Assembly (NCBI GenBank): GCA_028554795.2
Contig: CM068839.1
Location: forward strand, 42,561,006 to 42,625,005
Origin: Sinohyriopsis cumingii
Taxonomy: Eukaryota > Mollusca > Bivalvia > Unionida > Unionidae
Length of the DNA stretch: 64,000 nt
Direction of reading: 5' to 3'
The notes below the pieces were generated by a model, which saw only the letters and a program-made list of their open reading frames with translations, was not told the origin of the DNA and made no database searches. This document shows, one piece after another, positions 1 through 13,080 of the stretch. Every line of letters starts with the position of its first letter. Positions within the stretch are counted from its first letter, which is position 1. The translations under genes and the position numbers were made by a program.

Positions 1-169
1 GTTTTGATTTAATTCTGCTTGAAGTTTGCCCTTATTTTTCTTGGCCAACTATATAAAAGTAGATGAGATATTTGCTACATGTTCATGAAGTATCATCGCT
101 TCCTTTTTTTTTTTTAGCTCTACTTGATCAGTCCAGCATCCATTAGCACATCTTTGTTATCACTACTTA
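1..169. other. AT-rich non-coding leader of the window
   Basis: I see no gene here. There is a short T-rich run near 104-115. The ~150 bp repeat family described in the next entry starts at about 170. Confidence 0.5.
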
Positions 170-880
170 TCCTCAACTGCTGCAAGAATTGCCACAGAAT
201 TTTACACATTCATCCCAAAATCTGTTTGGTTCTAAATGAATCATGGCAGCAATCTTGAAAAGGTTGTTCTTGCTACTACTCTTGAATTGATAGTCATAGC
301 CTAAAGACTCCTCATGATATCTGATTGGTCCTAAATGAAAATCGTGCTGATCAGACATCCAATATGGCTGCCACTTTGGCCATCTTGAAAATCTTGTTAT
401 CGCTACTCATCCTGAACAGATGGTCATATTGACATGGAATTTTCACTAAAAGATATTTATTCGGGTGGTCATTAATGCAGTTAATGCTGATTGACATCCA
501 ATATGACCACTATGCTGGCCACCTTAAAAATCTTGTTATCACTATTATACCTGAATGAATGGCCATAATGAGGTTTTTCAGTTAAAGACTTCTGTTGATG
601 TCTAGGTGTCTTTAGTGAAAATGGTCCTAATCCACTACTACTTTTGAATGGTTGGTCTTAATGATATCGGGCTTTCACTAAAACACTTCTAATAATGTGT
701 TGTTTGTCCTGACTGAAAATAGCATCTCTTGACTTCAGATGTGGCCACCATGGTGGCCATCTGCAGAATCATATCACAACTCCTGAATAGATGATTACAT
801 CTTTGGGTTTTCTCTAAAAGATATATGATGTCTGTTTGGTACTGAATGAAAAAAATGGTGACAAATCTGCCTCCAAATCT
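170..880 (+). repeat. Degenerate ~150-165 bp tandem repeat, family R1
   Basis: Four or five diverged units follow one another. Each carries the same blocks in the same order: a 'tggtcctaaatgaaaatggt' type block, a 'ccaatatggctgcca' block, a 'catcttgaaaatcttgttat' block, and a 'ttttcactaaaagac' block. The same family recurs at 22060-22380, 32110-32560 and 53870-54900, always in the same orientation. The short open frames here are accidental products of the repeat. I do not recognise a named family. Confidence 0.7.
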
Positions 881-2500
881 TGTTATTGCTATTTTGTTGC
901 TTCTCATTTTTTTGTTTTGGACCCAATAGAGATGACATAACATTTGGCCCATCCTTCTGTGCTCAATAAATATTTCATTTGATGTGCATACTGTAAGTGT
1001 TGTTCAGATATAACTGTGTAGCTAGATTTTGTCAGAAAATTTAGAATGCAATTTTTTTCCTCATTTGTTGAACCACTTGTGTTCACAATGCACCTGTACT
1101 GTGATAAATCTATTTTCCATAGCACATTAAAAATATATTTGTTGATTATAGTTAGCATATCATTTAGTACAGTGGTGCCTCACAAAGACTCCACTGTCCT
1201 GCTTAAACATGAATATAGTTATTGATCCTTGATGCTTCGTTCATTTAACATACTTTTAGTTCTTGACTAAAGTGAATGATTTATAATTTGACTTTGCATC
1301 ATAACATGTACTATTTTGTGCTTCTGTGCGCACTTAGGACATGGTTGTGTTGGATTGTACCTCAGTTCAATGTAATGTCATTTATAATGGAGGTAACTTT
1401 GATGGTTCCTATGGATAGTGTTATAAAGAGAGAGCTCATGATGTTAATTTGAATCGTTTGCAGCTTTGTTTTAAACTGTGTCTAATGTGCATTTTTTAAC
1501 TGTCATAAAAAATATTTTTACTTTTTTAAATATTAATACTTAAGTTTTAAATTAATTTATGTATTTTAATTATACATGTCAAGTGTCATTTCATGTATAT
1601 GCAAATTGTACAGTCTACACTGATATTTGACAGATCTGCTGCATTCAAGGTTCCAATGATACTTTTAAATATGAAAAGAACCTTTTTATTTTATTTCATC
1701 AAACTTAAAACTAGGTCTGATAAGGTCCAAGATGTCCTGAATTGCTTTTGTAGCTTGCTGGTAAATCTTACCAGGACTCTTATTAACTTATTATTGAAAA
1801 TCTTGATATTATATTGTTCAGATTTCAATGTATTTCTAAATATCATGATATACAGCAAAGAATGTCCAACTGCAAGTTTGTTGTTTTTGTTCCGATATCT
1901 ACCTTACCTGAATTGGCATTCCATTATATAGTTATTTTTTAATATAGTCAAACCTGTCAGTAGTGGCCACTCGTGGGAAAAAGGCAAAACTGACAGTTAC
2001 ATACAGGTGACTGGTGTACACAGGTTCATCTTTTAAAATTGAATTTTGACACATACCATGCACAGAACATCATTGTCATTATTATTACGTTATCAAGATT
2101 TATTTTCACTCTACAACAAAATCATAATTACAGGTGTATGTCATTCTCTCCCAAATGTATGTGACCTGCAAGATTACTGTTTCCTGCTCACTTTAATCCA
2201 TCCTAGAAATGAAATCATCACCAACTTAAAAATATACACTGATCTGTACAAAAGACGTTTTGGTCAGTTGCTCAACTCTCCAAGAGCAAAAGACGGTTTA
2301 TGTGAGAAACTGGTGATGAACAGAAAATAGAAGCCATATATGAGGGATTAGAATGGCTGTTGTAAACAGGTGAAACAAGGACAGGTTTGACTGTATATGT
2401 ATATTTTACCTGGTAGTTGGTATTTGTTTTTAGATCACCTAGCTGTGAGCTCAAAGTATGACCCTGTGTCTGTGTCATGCATTCAACAACAGTGCCATTT
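881..2500. other. Non-coding AT-rich stretch, no gene seen
   Basis: Only short reading frames with no recognisable protein character occur here. No repeat of note was seen. Confidence 0.4.
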
Positions 2501-3230
2501 TAAAAATTCTTATCAAAAAGCGCGGGGCCAATTTTGACCAAAAATTTGCACAGCATCCTAGCATGGTGGCTTCCAAAGATTTGTACAACTGATGGACAAG
2601 CACCATCAAATACAGCTGCCATTTTTTAAAAAAAATTGTCTTCTTTTTAAAAAACTACTGAACAGAATTTTACAGGATCCTGGCATGGAAGGGGTACAAG
2701 TTTACACAAGTTAATGGCTATCTTTGTCAGATATGGCCACAAGTACTAAAATAAGAAGAAAACGCCTTTAAATCATTCCTCTCAAAAACTGCTTAACAGA
2801 ATTTCACAGAAAACGTCCTGGCATGAAGATCTGTAATAGCTTTGCTGTCACATATGGCTGTTGTTACTAAAAAAATAGAAAAATCTTCAAATGACTTTAC
2901 CAAAACAGTTGAATAGAATCTAACCAAACAGCAGAATGCATCCTGGCATAAAGACCTTTCAGATATATATTTTTAAAAAATATGCCAATCTGCCATTGAA
3001 TATGACCAATGTTACTAAACATTTGATCTAAAAAAATCCTCAGAAAAGATTTTAATCACATTGAATAAAATGTATCCAGGCATAGAGGCCTTTTGATATG
3101 GGACAAATTATGCTAATGTGCTATCAGAAATGGATAATTATAGCAAACTGAAGAAATCTTTCAACAACCATAGCATTGAAAGAAATTTCAACAGAAAGCA
3201 ATCTGCTGACCTAGATTTCTTGGCCAACTA
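2500..3230 (+). repeat. Degenerate ~120-130 bp tandem repeat, family R2
   Basis: Blocks such as 'aacagaattt(t/c)acag', 'cctggcat(g/a)', 'atatggc' and 'ttactaaa' recur at roughly regular spacing, at about 2540, 2660, 2800, 2930 and 3060. The units are strongly diverged. I do not recognise the family. Confidence 0.5.
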
Positions 3231-3629
3231 CTGTTGTATTTGGTTATTAGGCCGATGTCAGTTAGGTGATTAATCTCAGGTTTTTTTTGGAGCGTCTTGT
3301 TTCTATTTTTAGTTGTCTACATTTTGTAATGTATGTATTATGTATTAACCACTGCCTTACAGGCTATATTGGAATATATATTGTCACACCCTTGTCCAAT
3401 ATTTTTATATTTATTTTATAACGACAATATTTTATCATAGATGCTTAATTTGTAACCCCTAACTAGTTAATTAAAATAGTTATATTTGTCTGAGAACTTA
3501 GATTTAAAAATGTTTAAAATATAATAACGGACAGCTTCTAGTTACATGATCACCATAAAATTGAGTATAGGATATTAGTTTGTCTATTTTATACTAATGT
3601 TAGTTATGCACACTGACAAGTTCTTCACT

Positions 3630-4140
3630 GTCCTACAGTTACCAGACTTTGTGGATGGCTTGCAAAAAAGGTTAGGAAGCAGCGTGTCAGTTTTGGGATT
3701 AAAGGGGAAGGTCATTAACTGAAGGAGGACAAATCATTTCTGCACAGTAACATTTACTTCTACATCACATACCCATACCAAACTTTGTGGATGGCTGTAC
3801 TTGGGGTAAGGAAATGACCATTAATTTGGAGGTCAAAAGGTCACAGGTCACTGGGACTGAAAGAAGGAAAATGGTTTCGGTACAAATACCCTTGCTTGTA
3901 TATCTCAGCACAATAACCTTAGTTCTCTATCACATACCTGGACCAAACTGTAGGGATGACTTGCACTTGGGATAAAGAAAAAGCATTGATTTGGGGTACA
4001 AAAGGTCAACAGTTACAGTCACTGTAACTGAAAAAGAAAAGTCGATTTTTGCATAATAACTAGACCATGCACCTTGGCCATATTTTGGAGAGCTTGCACA
4101 TAAGTTATGGAAGAGACATATTTTGCCCACAAAAAGACTT
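3630..4140 (+). repeat. Degenerate ~155 bp tandem repeat, family R3
   Basis: Three units share blocks 'ccaaactttgtggatggct', 'ggtaaggaa', 'ggtcaaaaggtca(c)aggtca' and 'tctgcacagtaa'. A second array of the same family is at 61740-62260. No coding content is supported. Confidence 0.6.
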
Positions 4141-4841
4141 GAGGCTTGAAGAAAATGAGTTTTTCAAAATCAATTTTGTTCTCAACTATGTTCATTTATC
4201 AAATTTTGAGCATAGCTCACTGTTAGGGTAAAAAAAGAAATCAATAGATTCTGAAGTCTTGAGGTTGAGGTAACAAATAAAGGTTCCTGAACAACATGTA
4301 TAGTTCAAGACTGCATACCTTGAGCAAAGGACCTAGTCAGTGAGACCTGTTAGTCAATAATCTCCAAAGTCAACCATGCCTCACTTCAGCCTGTTGTGTT
4401 TCTTTTGTTATGCAACCAGGAAAAAGTGATCTGAATTGAGACAAAATATGATTGAAATATGTCTGTTGAACTAGATCAGCCAATGATCAGGATTAGTCCT
4501 GTGTGTCCCATTGAGACAATGCCATACAGCAAGAATTTAATCCCAAGAAAGTGCATTTTTTTCTTACAAAAATTAAAATCAGACATCTGCTATTTAGAAG
4601 TAATAAATTTACTCATTATTAAGAATGCTTTTTTATATATACTTCACATTGAGAACAATGGAGAAATTTGCCAAGGATCATGTTGAGTACATCCTTTATG
4701 TGCAGCCGTCAAGGGCTAATTTACACCCTGACTGCTTACAGCAGCAAGAATAATAACATTGACTTGTTACCTGGTGTTCTTTTCTAAGCAGATGTGGTTT
4801 TGAGACAATTTATGCAATCATTCAAAATATGGAGTATCATA
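4141..4841. other. Non-coding stretch, no gene seen
   Basis: No exon-like reading frame, RNA gene or clear repeat was recognised. Confidence 0.4.
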
Positions 4842-4853
4842 CAGTGAGCTTGA

Positions 4854-5086
4854 GTGGTTTAAAGTGCCCTCCGCTACAGATCACTGCCATCTCACCTCTG
4901 TCGTGTGGGTTCAAGTCTAGGATTCAGCCAATGTGGGTATGTGAGAAAGCTTGCCAGTAGCTTCTCATGGGTCAGTGGTTCTTCCCGGGGGTTTCTCGGG
5001 TTCTTCCTCCACCATTAATACTGGCCACTATGCATAGTCTATCTTGTGCTGACAAATGGCGTTAAACCCCACAGCAACAACAACAA
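4854..5086 (+). mobile_element. tRNA-derived SINE, family A (head slightly truncated)
   Basis: It begins with 'gtggtttaaag', a worn box A. It then has a 'gggttcaagtc' box B, the family body with 'gagaaagcttgccagtag', and a (CAA)n tail after 'ggcgttaaacccc'. A 12 bp target-site duplication, 'cagtgagcttga', flanks it at 4842-4853 and 5087-5098, which shows retrotransposition. Confidence 0.85.
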
Positions 5087-5098
5087 CAGTGAGCTTGA

Positions 5099-6052
5099 TC
5101 ACTGAAACACGTTGTCTCAGATTATCATAGTCATCCATTTGGACAATTCTCCTGCAGCAAAGTTTGCTAAGTTGATGGTTAAAGCATCAAAAGTCAGGTG
5201 TGCCAACTGAATGCCCTCAACATGTCTAGTGACGACCTGTCCTATTTGTGATATTGTAGCCTCAATTGATTTTTTTTGTGGTTAATGTGGGAGGCAGGGA
5301 TACTAATATTATTACTGATGTCTGTAAAGTTGGAAGAATATCAAAGGAGGACAACATGTACATGGTCACAAGTTGTAAAGTGAAATTCATTGGAAAATTC
5401 ACAGATTAAAAACACATGAGAAGTATTCATATTTTAAATAATTATTAAGGTTTAAACTATTTAGATATAAACTGTCTGAAAATAGGAACATTTTGTGTAA
5501 TACACAGACTTTGCCTAGGCCATTGTCAGCTGCTGCTCAGTTGTCTTTTCAGGGTAGTTGATAAATAACAAAACTTGTTATTGTTGTTCAGCTATCATTA
5601 TTATTTTGCAGTTATGTTTTTTACAATTAAATTTGCAATAACAGGACAGAGTTGGTGTCCTGGAGTGATCTCAGATTGGAGAAACTCATGGTACTATTTA
5701 CATCAGACAATAATGGTACTTTTTAACAGCTCAGAATAAAAAAGTGAAGAAAATACTTGTATTACCCAGTTATATTGCTTATTTGCTACATTATAAATGA
5801 AAATGACTAAATGTTTGTTATTGGGGTGTTTTCATTTCAGTTTTACTCTATGTTTACTGTGCATTCACTGCTATTTGAATTTTGTGGTTGCTTTATACCA
5901 CAAATTTTATGACCCAACAAAAAGTGTTAACCATTTAATAAAAACTATCCACTAATCTTCCAGAAATCTCCAGATCAACTGAAAATTTTATATCACTGAC
6001 CTTTCAATAAGGGTGGTCTCTCTGTTAAGAATTGTTTTTTTTTGTCCAAGTT
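5099..6052. other. Non-coding stretch, no gene seen
   Basis: AT-rich sequence with no recognisable exon or repeat. Confidence 0.4.
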
Positions 6053-6064
6053 CTTATCCTCACT

Positions 6065-6315
6065 GGGGCCCCGAGTGGCCGAGTGGTCTAAAGCGCTCTT
6101 CGTCACGGATCACTGCCATCTCACCTCTGTCTGCGGCGGTTCGAGTCTAAGATTTAGCCAATGTGGACATGTGAGAAAGCTTGCCAGTAGCTTCTTGTGG
6201 GTCAGTGGTTCTTTCCGGGGTTTTCCAGGTTCTTCCTACACCATTAATACTGGCCGCCATGTATAGCCTATCATGTGCTGAAAAATGGCGTTAAACCCCA
6301 CAACAACAACAACAA
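6065..6315 (+). mobile_element. tRNA-derived SINE, family A (near full length)
   Basis: The head 'ggccccgagtggccgagtgg' resembles the 5' half of a Ser/Leu-type tRNA. Box B is 'ggttcgagtc'. The body and the (CAA)n tail match the other family A copies. A 12 bp target-site duplication, 'cttatcctcact', lies at 6053-6064 and 6316-6327. This is one of the least damaged copies in the window. Confidence 0.9.
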
Positions 6316-6327
6316 CTTATCCTCACT

Positions 6328-9300
6328 AAATATATATATGCATTTATAATAGATATTATGGTCGGAAGCTAATACCTCTATTTGTTTACTCGTCATCAAT
6401 TAACTGTTTCCTGAATCCACAACTTTAAGTAGCAGAAATATTATGTATTTTTTCTTTAAACTGCAGAAATTGATACCTATGAAAATAAATGAATTCATAG
6501 TATATTATTGTTCTATTTATGTTTGCAATTATGTTACCTCTGTACACAGATGTCATATTTTTTATCACTTTGTTATTCGTAATGTTTAGATATGATATTG
6601 TTAAACTGTGTGAAACTACTGTAATCCTATGCATGTATTTGTAACTGAGGCATGAGACTTTTAAATTTGGGGTGGATTTGTTGGGGTTTTTAAATTCTGA
6701 TCGGGAGATATTCTTGAGTTTTTGTAAATTTGCTGCGAAAATTGTATTTTTGTAGGAGTAGGGTGGTGAGCTCTGCCAAGTTGCCAGTAGAGTGCAGCCA
6801 GTAAATGGCTGAATATATAAGCCAGATGATGTAGAACCAATCTCTGCCCACAATAGTTGGAATTAGTTTTCATCCCATTCTTTACAACAAGAAATAGCAT
6901 GCATAACTATGTTGGCAAACTGTATAGTAAAGGAGTGGAGAAAGGACAAAATGCTGTGCCTGTAGGGACTAATGTGTCCACTGTTCTTAAGAGATGGACT
7001 TCGTTTCTTTCTTTTTTTTCTCCTTGGTTGGCATTGAAGACAAAAAGGAACCAAGTATTACCAACTGGTAAATTAAATTAATTGTAAGAACAATAAAAGA
7101 AGTGCAAGGGGAACCAATTTAAATAGTTTCTTTATCCAGATAATAATTTTTGCTGGGTCATCCCAATATAGTAGTACTGCCCCTTAGATGCCTGCTAGGA
7201 GACTCCTTCCAATTTTCAGATCTTTTTTTTTTTGGTTATAACTGCTCCAGTCGCATGCCTATAACATTTACATGTAAATCTAATTTTAGATATGTTCTTA
7301 CATAATCTTGAGTCGTACTAATGAATCAGATCTTGAAGTGAACAAGTTCATACCCAATTCCATGTATCTGACAGCAGGATACTTTTAATTTAAAAGTTCA
7401 GTTGGCCATTATTGTGGCTGTAAAATATTTTCATTCCTCCAGTACAGGCAGTTTTCATTGCCTCAGATGTGAAATTAAGCATTCCTTCCACCTGAAGTTC
7501 CCAAGTAATACAGTTCACCAGTAGTTCCTAGGTACTATTCACATACTGAATGCAAAACAGGCATTGCATCAAAATGTTTCTTGGCTTTACATAGTTCACC
7601 CTGTGTAATGATGTGTGTTACTATATCTTGCTAATAATCAAGTCTGATGACAATGTGATATTGTTGTACAGAAGTTGTTTTTGTATTTCTAGTTTCCATT
7701 TAACTGGTTAAGTAGAAAAGCATGTCTTCCACTTTGTTGCAATGCATTAAATTTAAGCTAATGATGTTACTTCACAGATTTATTAGTTTGTTACACAAAA
7801 ATTTCTATGTTCTTTATACAAATAAACTTTAATAATCTGAGTTGTTGTTTGTTTTTACATGAATTAAGGAATGAACAATAAAGCAACTAAAAACATTATC
7901 GAAAGAGTTCGGTACTTAAGTCAAAAGAGCATTGGCTGGCTGCCCATTTGTGTCTTTGGGAAAAGCACTCAGTTCCCATCTCCTCAGCATAATATAGTCA
8001 GTAATGTGTTTAAGTAGTATTAAAACCATGTTGAGTAACTAATAACATTCTGACTCATTTTAAAGACTGCATAAATAAAACCAAAAAGTACATTTTAACC
8101 AGCAGTAACTAGAAAATATCAATAGAAACATAAAATACTAATGATTGGTTGATTTCTTAATTGATCTTAAACACAGGTACCATTGCTGAAGATTAATATA
8201 ACTACTCCATGCTCGGAAGTGTTTTCAAGTCTTCTAAAAAAAAACATTATGTTCAATTCTTTTCTATCTGAGAAGTAGATTCAGAGGTAAACAAATATCC
8301 ATTGCTCATCAACTGAGACAACTAAAAATTTGACTGGCAACCAAGTTACTCCAAGTCAAAAAAGACTACTAGCTTTTGATGCAAAGGGCTTATAATAATT
8401 ATGTTTGACATAATGCAAAGTAAACAAAACAGGCTATCTATATAAAATGAAACAAGAAAATCAGAACTTCACTTACATGTAATTTACAAGAAAATACATT
8501 TTTTAAATCTGCATAATGACTTTTGTAATCAACAACCAGCTGTTTTTCCAGGACATCCATATTTTCAAGCTTGGTTGTCCAATAGCCAGATGGGCTTTCA
8601 AAATTTTCCTACCTCTATTTAAGACTTGGCAAACTGCATCCAATGCAATCCAGAATGAGAATCATCTCCTATGGTATAAAATGGTCAATGATCTCTTGGA
8701 ATATTTTTTTCTCACTATCATAAACACCCTGCCAATTTGCCACTCTCCTAAAAGAAGTTAAAAAGAAGTTAACATTGAAATTATCAATTATCATCACGTA
8801 TAATCTGACCATACAATTACACCACTCCTTGCACCCTGATAACTTGCGAACCCACTTATAATGTGGGGTCAGGCATGGATCCAATTTTTTAAACCAGAAA
8901 ATACCCAAAAATTGATCCCTATTTGTTGAACCTGAAGAAAATCGCTATCAAAATTGTTAACATAAACTTTGATACATAGCTCATTTTATCGCCGAAAACG
9001 GTGGATAGGACCTGGAAATTTTAATCAACATCATGAAATATCAAATTTAAAATCAAGTCATATGATTTTTTACTTTTTCCAAACCAAATGTCATTCCTAG
9101 TACACCACAATTAACAATATGCAAGGAATTTAAGGTTAATGAAAATGTCATGCCGAGTGGAGGCAATACTTTAATGAATACAAATTAAATTATTTTTATC
9201 AATTGAAATTTGTATTCTAGTTCTATCTTTTAGTTTCTTTTAAGTGTAATCATCATAAAAGCAACGTGTCCTCTTGTAATTAAATGTAAAATGTGTCAAT

Positions 9301-10586
9301 CTACCGTAACTGCAATGTCTGCGATTATTTCTCTGAGAACCTAATTAGGTGCCAACCATGTTTTGATAACTGACTTGTGGAAGTATTTGTTGTATCGTTG
9401 CAGTGAATTAAAAGCTGGCCTCCTTTTTATTATCATGTTAAATATGTCTTTTGAATCAAATAATGGAAGTGGAATAAAAGAAATGTTAAAAGGCATGAAA
9501 ATCCTTCAAACTTAAAATCTAGCAGCCCTGATCATATTGTCAGGTGAACTCACTTCATTTGATCAATCAAACTCTTATATTGTTATTGTGTATGCAACAT
9601 AAATTACCTTAAATTAATGGACTCATTGGTAACTGCGAAATGAATACTTCGTAAAATAAAGAGCTCGATGTCTAAGCAAATCTTTTCAGTTAACCGACTC
9701 CTTGGTAACAGTGATCAAAGCAGGGATCATCCTGGGCTTCATCCATGTCGCAAATTGCGATTTTTTTTTTCCTTATTGGTGACAAATAAATGTTTAATTT
9801 GCACATAGTCACAGAGGTTTGGAGTGGAGACATTCAAAGGGACCTCGAAAGGAAGCCACAAACTTTGATACACAATGCACTGGAATCGATCTGTTACATA
9901 AAAAAAATCATTTGTTCGTATTGACAAACCCATCTTTACAGTGCATTGTTACATCATAATCTGCTTATGTTGACATCTGGCCTGAGTACTGTATGCTGTG
10001 ATACACTCAGTCATGCCACCGGACTATACCTACAATCGACCGACCGCTGAAGACACGAACAGAAACAGCTACAATTAATTGGACAGCTAATCCTTCTGTT
10101 TTTTTTTTTTATGTACCAATAAAATAGTTTTGCTGAAACTTCAGAGAAGACTGATTATTTCTGAAGTACCGATTGCTGTGTATAAATACAATGCAGATGG
10201 AAAAAATCGCAATCAGAATTATATACTGTCGTCAATGCAACTTTATTATGGATAAACAAAAGTTTAATGTTGCATATTCATCATCGCATTCTAAGCATAA
10301 GGTAACAAAATTACCAGCATTTGGATTTAGTGCAAATTAATCAGACAACACATTCCCTGAACCTGACATTATACCTAACAGTCCAACATGATCTACATGT
10401 AGTGATGGTAGTAATGCTTCAGTGAAACACCACATCATGATGAACAGTCAACAGCTGGAAACTTGGGCGTCTGTGGCTGCGATATGATACAAAGTTAAAG
10501 CAGATGTTCTGTGATATATGTATCAAGGCACAAGTCGTCAATTCATTTATTACTGGCTGTGATATTTTGAAGGAGTGTCACCAAAC
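6328..10586. other. Long non-coding stretch, no gene seen
   Basis: No supported exon was found in 4.2 kb. An AATAAA occurs near 7821 and could end a transcript from upstream, but no coding sequence supports one. A short block, 'aatgaatacttcgtaaaataaagagct', near 9640-9665 recurs at about 12780-12806, so at least part of this DNA is dispersed repeat. Confidence 0.4.
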
Positions 10587-11420
10587 ATGAACCCAGGCAG
10601 GGTAAGTAATATATATTTATTTTGCTCATTGATCTTTCATTTTTGCCATCAATCCCGTCTTACGACTCCAGGGACTTAAACTACGCAACATAAAATAGCA
10701 AAACAAACAAGTTTTGCATAATTAAAAATAATTTACTTCTCAAAATACAGGAGTGAAAGAATAAAATTAACCTACAGCATGGTGAATGAATTCCAATTTC
10801 CTAAAAGTCCTTTAAATTCCAATAAGTAGTTCCAATACGAATTCGTTCCAACGAAAAATGCCCCTTCTGTGTTGAAGTTTCAAATGTACAGAAAGCTTTC
10901 CAAAGAATTCAAATAGTCACTGAATATATTTAGCTAATACTGTACAGATATTCTAGCGTGTCATGCAAAAAACAAATCTTTAGCGTGTCATAAAAAACCA
11001 AGTTGGTAAATTTACTCCAAAAACATTCAGATTGTGACCTACCATCAGGAAGTTTTCTGCAGCAACTTTAAACATCATTTTCACGAAATATTCACAGACA
11101 TTTTTGGTCCATTACGCGTAAAATTCTCGCCGTTTCTCCCTGTGGAGTGCATTATTTATTCCCCCCACCAGCCAATGAGCCCCCATTTCATATTCTGGAC
11201 AGCTGTGCCCAAACTGCGCAACAGCTAAAGCTTAGACTCAAGCCTCTCTGACATATGTCAAAGAAACCACCTATTCTACAGTGAGTGACAGCACTAGCAA
11301 ATGACTGACAAATAAACAATACCCTGTTTTGTTATAACTAACAAAGCCTTAAATGGGTGTGAATTTATGTTAACAGTTCAAATGTGGTCTCTTAACTGTT
11401 ACCAGTTCAAATGTGGTCTT

Positions 11421-11664
11421 GTGGCCCCGAGTGATCGAGTGGTCTAAAGTGCTTACCGTTACGGATCACTGCCATCTCACCTTCTGCGTGGGTTCGAGTC
11501 TTGGGCTCGGCCAATTTGGGTATGCGAGAAAGCTTGCCGGTAGCTACTCGTGGGTCGGTGGTTCTTTCCGGGGTTTTCCTGGATTCTTCCTCCACCATTC
11601 ATACTGGCCGCCATGTATAGCCTATCTTGTGCTCAAAAATGGTGTTAAACGCTATAACAACAAC
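11421..11664 (+). mobile_element. tRNA-derived SINE, family A
   Basis: The head 'gtggccccgagtgatcgagt', box B 'gggttcgagtc', family body and a CAA tail are all present. Near-identical target-site duplications 'aaatgtgg(t/c)ct' flank it, starting at 11409 and 11665. Confidence 0.88.
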
Positions 11665-12209
11665 AAATGTGGCCTGAAGCTACCATACATGTGATAACTA
11701 TTTCCCTCATTTTAGATCCCTCATTTCCTTATTGTTAAATCATATATGCATATAACACTGCTTACTAAATAACATTTATTTCGAATCACTTTGCTCTGTG
11801 ATATGTTTCTTCATTCCTTCCTATAATTTAATGGTAATTTATGCTTATATATACAGTACATTAATGCCAGGTGTTGACTCATGTAAGGTTCATTGGTGGA
11901 AATGTAGATCTTGTTTGCTTGTCGAGAAAAAATCAAAAGCATTCAGTGGTCATTCTTGGGATTTAGGAAGCAATTCACTACAGGCAAAGCATGTAAGGGG
12001 ACAGCCATTTAGTATGTACACAAAAATCTGACAAAGCTTGACCCCTTCACCCCTTCCTGAGACCGCCTATATGCAAGCGTATGCATTTGGGTTACCCCCC
12101 TCCATGTATACATACTAAATGGATGGACCCTAAAAAAAAGATGGCGAGAAAAAATAAATTTCTGAACTCCGGGTTGACGGAGATGTACTTTGTGACGCTA
12201 GCCATAAGG

Positions 12210-12222
12210 GGGGGGGGGGGGG
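12210..12222. repeat. Poly-G run
   Basis: About 12-13 consecutive G, bordered by AT-rich DNA. Confidence 0.8.
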
Positions 12223-12410
12223 CATTTAATTCCGGAATGCATGAAATCGACGGTCGCATTATACGTCACTTATCTCACATTGCAAAGTACAATCATAGGG
12301 TTTTAGTATTAAAATGTTATTAACTAAAGTTCCCTACAAAACTTTTGTTTGGAAAATAATATACATAATATAGATTTGCTTAATACCTGATGTTTCTATT
12401 AAAAAAACAA

Positions 12411-12435
12411 GAGAGAGAGAGAGAGAGAGAGAGAC
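12411..12435. repeat. (GA)n microsatellite
   Basis: A run of about 12 GA units, located just upstream of the putative exon at 12488. Confidence 0.9.
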
Positions 12436-12477
12436 TGTAGATGTCAGGAAAGTAGATATTTTATATTTGATAATGCA

Positions 12478-12483
12478 TTTATT
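12478..12483 (-). terminator. Candidate POLR3K polyadenylation signal
   Basis: On the minus strand this is AATAAA, about 915 bases after the POLR3K stop. It would make the POLR3K 3' UTR overlap the putative plus-strand exon at 12488. Evidence is the hexamer alone. Confidence 0.2.
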
Positions 12484-12487
12484 TCAG

Positions 12488-12571
12488 GTGACAACAGTCA
12501 CACCTATGCACTAACTGTGATGCAGGATGCAAAGACGATGGAAGTAGTGCAAAAGTCATGTAATGATTGAT
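12488..12571 (+). CDS. Putative last coding exon of an unidentified gene
   Basis: A good acceptor (tttatttcag, AG at 12486-12487) is followed by a frame that is open only if the upstream exon donates one base. That frame reads DNSHTYALTV, then MQDAKTMEVV and QKSCND, and ends at TGA 12569-12571. An AATAAA lies 32 bases further on (12603-12608). The composition looks like real protein rather than chance. A tiny exon ending in the right phase may lie upstream, about 11860-11882 (acceptor 'atatatacag', then residues TLMPGVDS, donor gtaagg). I do not recognise the protein. If real, the gene converges with POLR3K. Confidence 0.38.
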
Positions 12572-12602
12572 TTTGTAATATTATGGCTGTATTGCTTGTT
12601 GT

Positions 12603-12608
12603 CAATAA
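12603..12608 (+). terminator. Candidate polyadenylation signal (AATAAA) of the unidentified gene
   Basis: A canonical hexamer inside 'gtcaataaagtaat' lies 32 bases after the stop codon of the putative terminal exon, a normal distance. The two calls support each other but neither is independently proven. Confidence 0.4.
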
Positions 12609-13004
12609 AGTAATAATAATCCCATCTTTTTCAATTTTCATTGCCTATTACATTATTAGACCTGGAAAAATATTCAATACTTGTTCTGGTGACAAAATAT
12701 TGAGGGTGGTGATTTTTTTTGCAACAACTTTTTAAAAGCCAGGACCATCCCTTTCAAATATAGCAAGGCAACCAATTGAAATGAATACTTCGTAAAATAA
12801 AGAGCTTGGTTTCACAGATACAGACCACTGTGGGCAAGCGAGTTTCTGAGAATTCGTGAACTGGCACTTAAGAGATATCCTCAAGGATGATAAAAAGTTT
12901 AATTATTACTTCCAATGAACTCATGACATCAATTCTGTACTAACTGAACAATACAAAAATTGAGATTTCTCTATGTCTAAGCAAATGTTTTCAATTTCTG
13001 GAGG

Positions 13005-13080
13005 TCCCTCAATAACTCGTGCCCTCGCTTATAGTGCAGTCTATGTTTGTGGATCCTGCTGTGCGTGAGTTATCGAGGGA
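13005..13080. mobile_element. Small palindromic MITE-like element
   Basis: Inverted ends 'tccctcaataactcgtgc' (13005-13022) and 'gcgtgagttatcgaggga' (13063-13080) pair at 16 of 18 positions around a 40 bp centre. A related copy with a decayed left end is at about 21890-21970, sharing the centre 'tcgcttatagtgcagtctat'. It lies in the 3' flank of POLR3K. Confidence 0.6.

Noticed and set aside
10587..10601. Possible first exon ATG-AAC-CCA-GGC-AGG followed by a consensus gtaagt
   Set aside because: Only five codons. The phase does not match the putative terminal exon at 12488, and no linking exon is clear.
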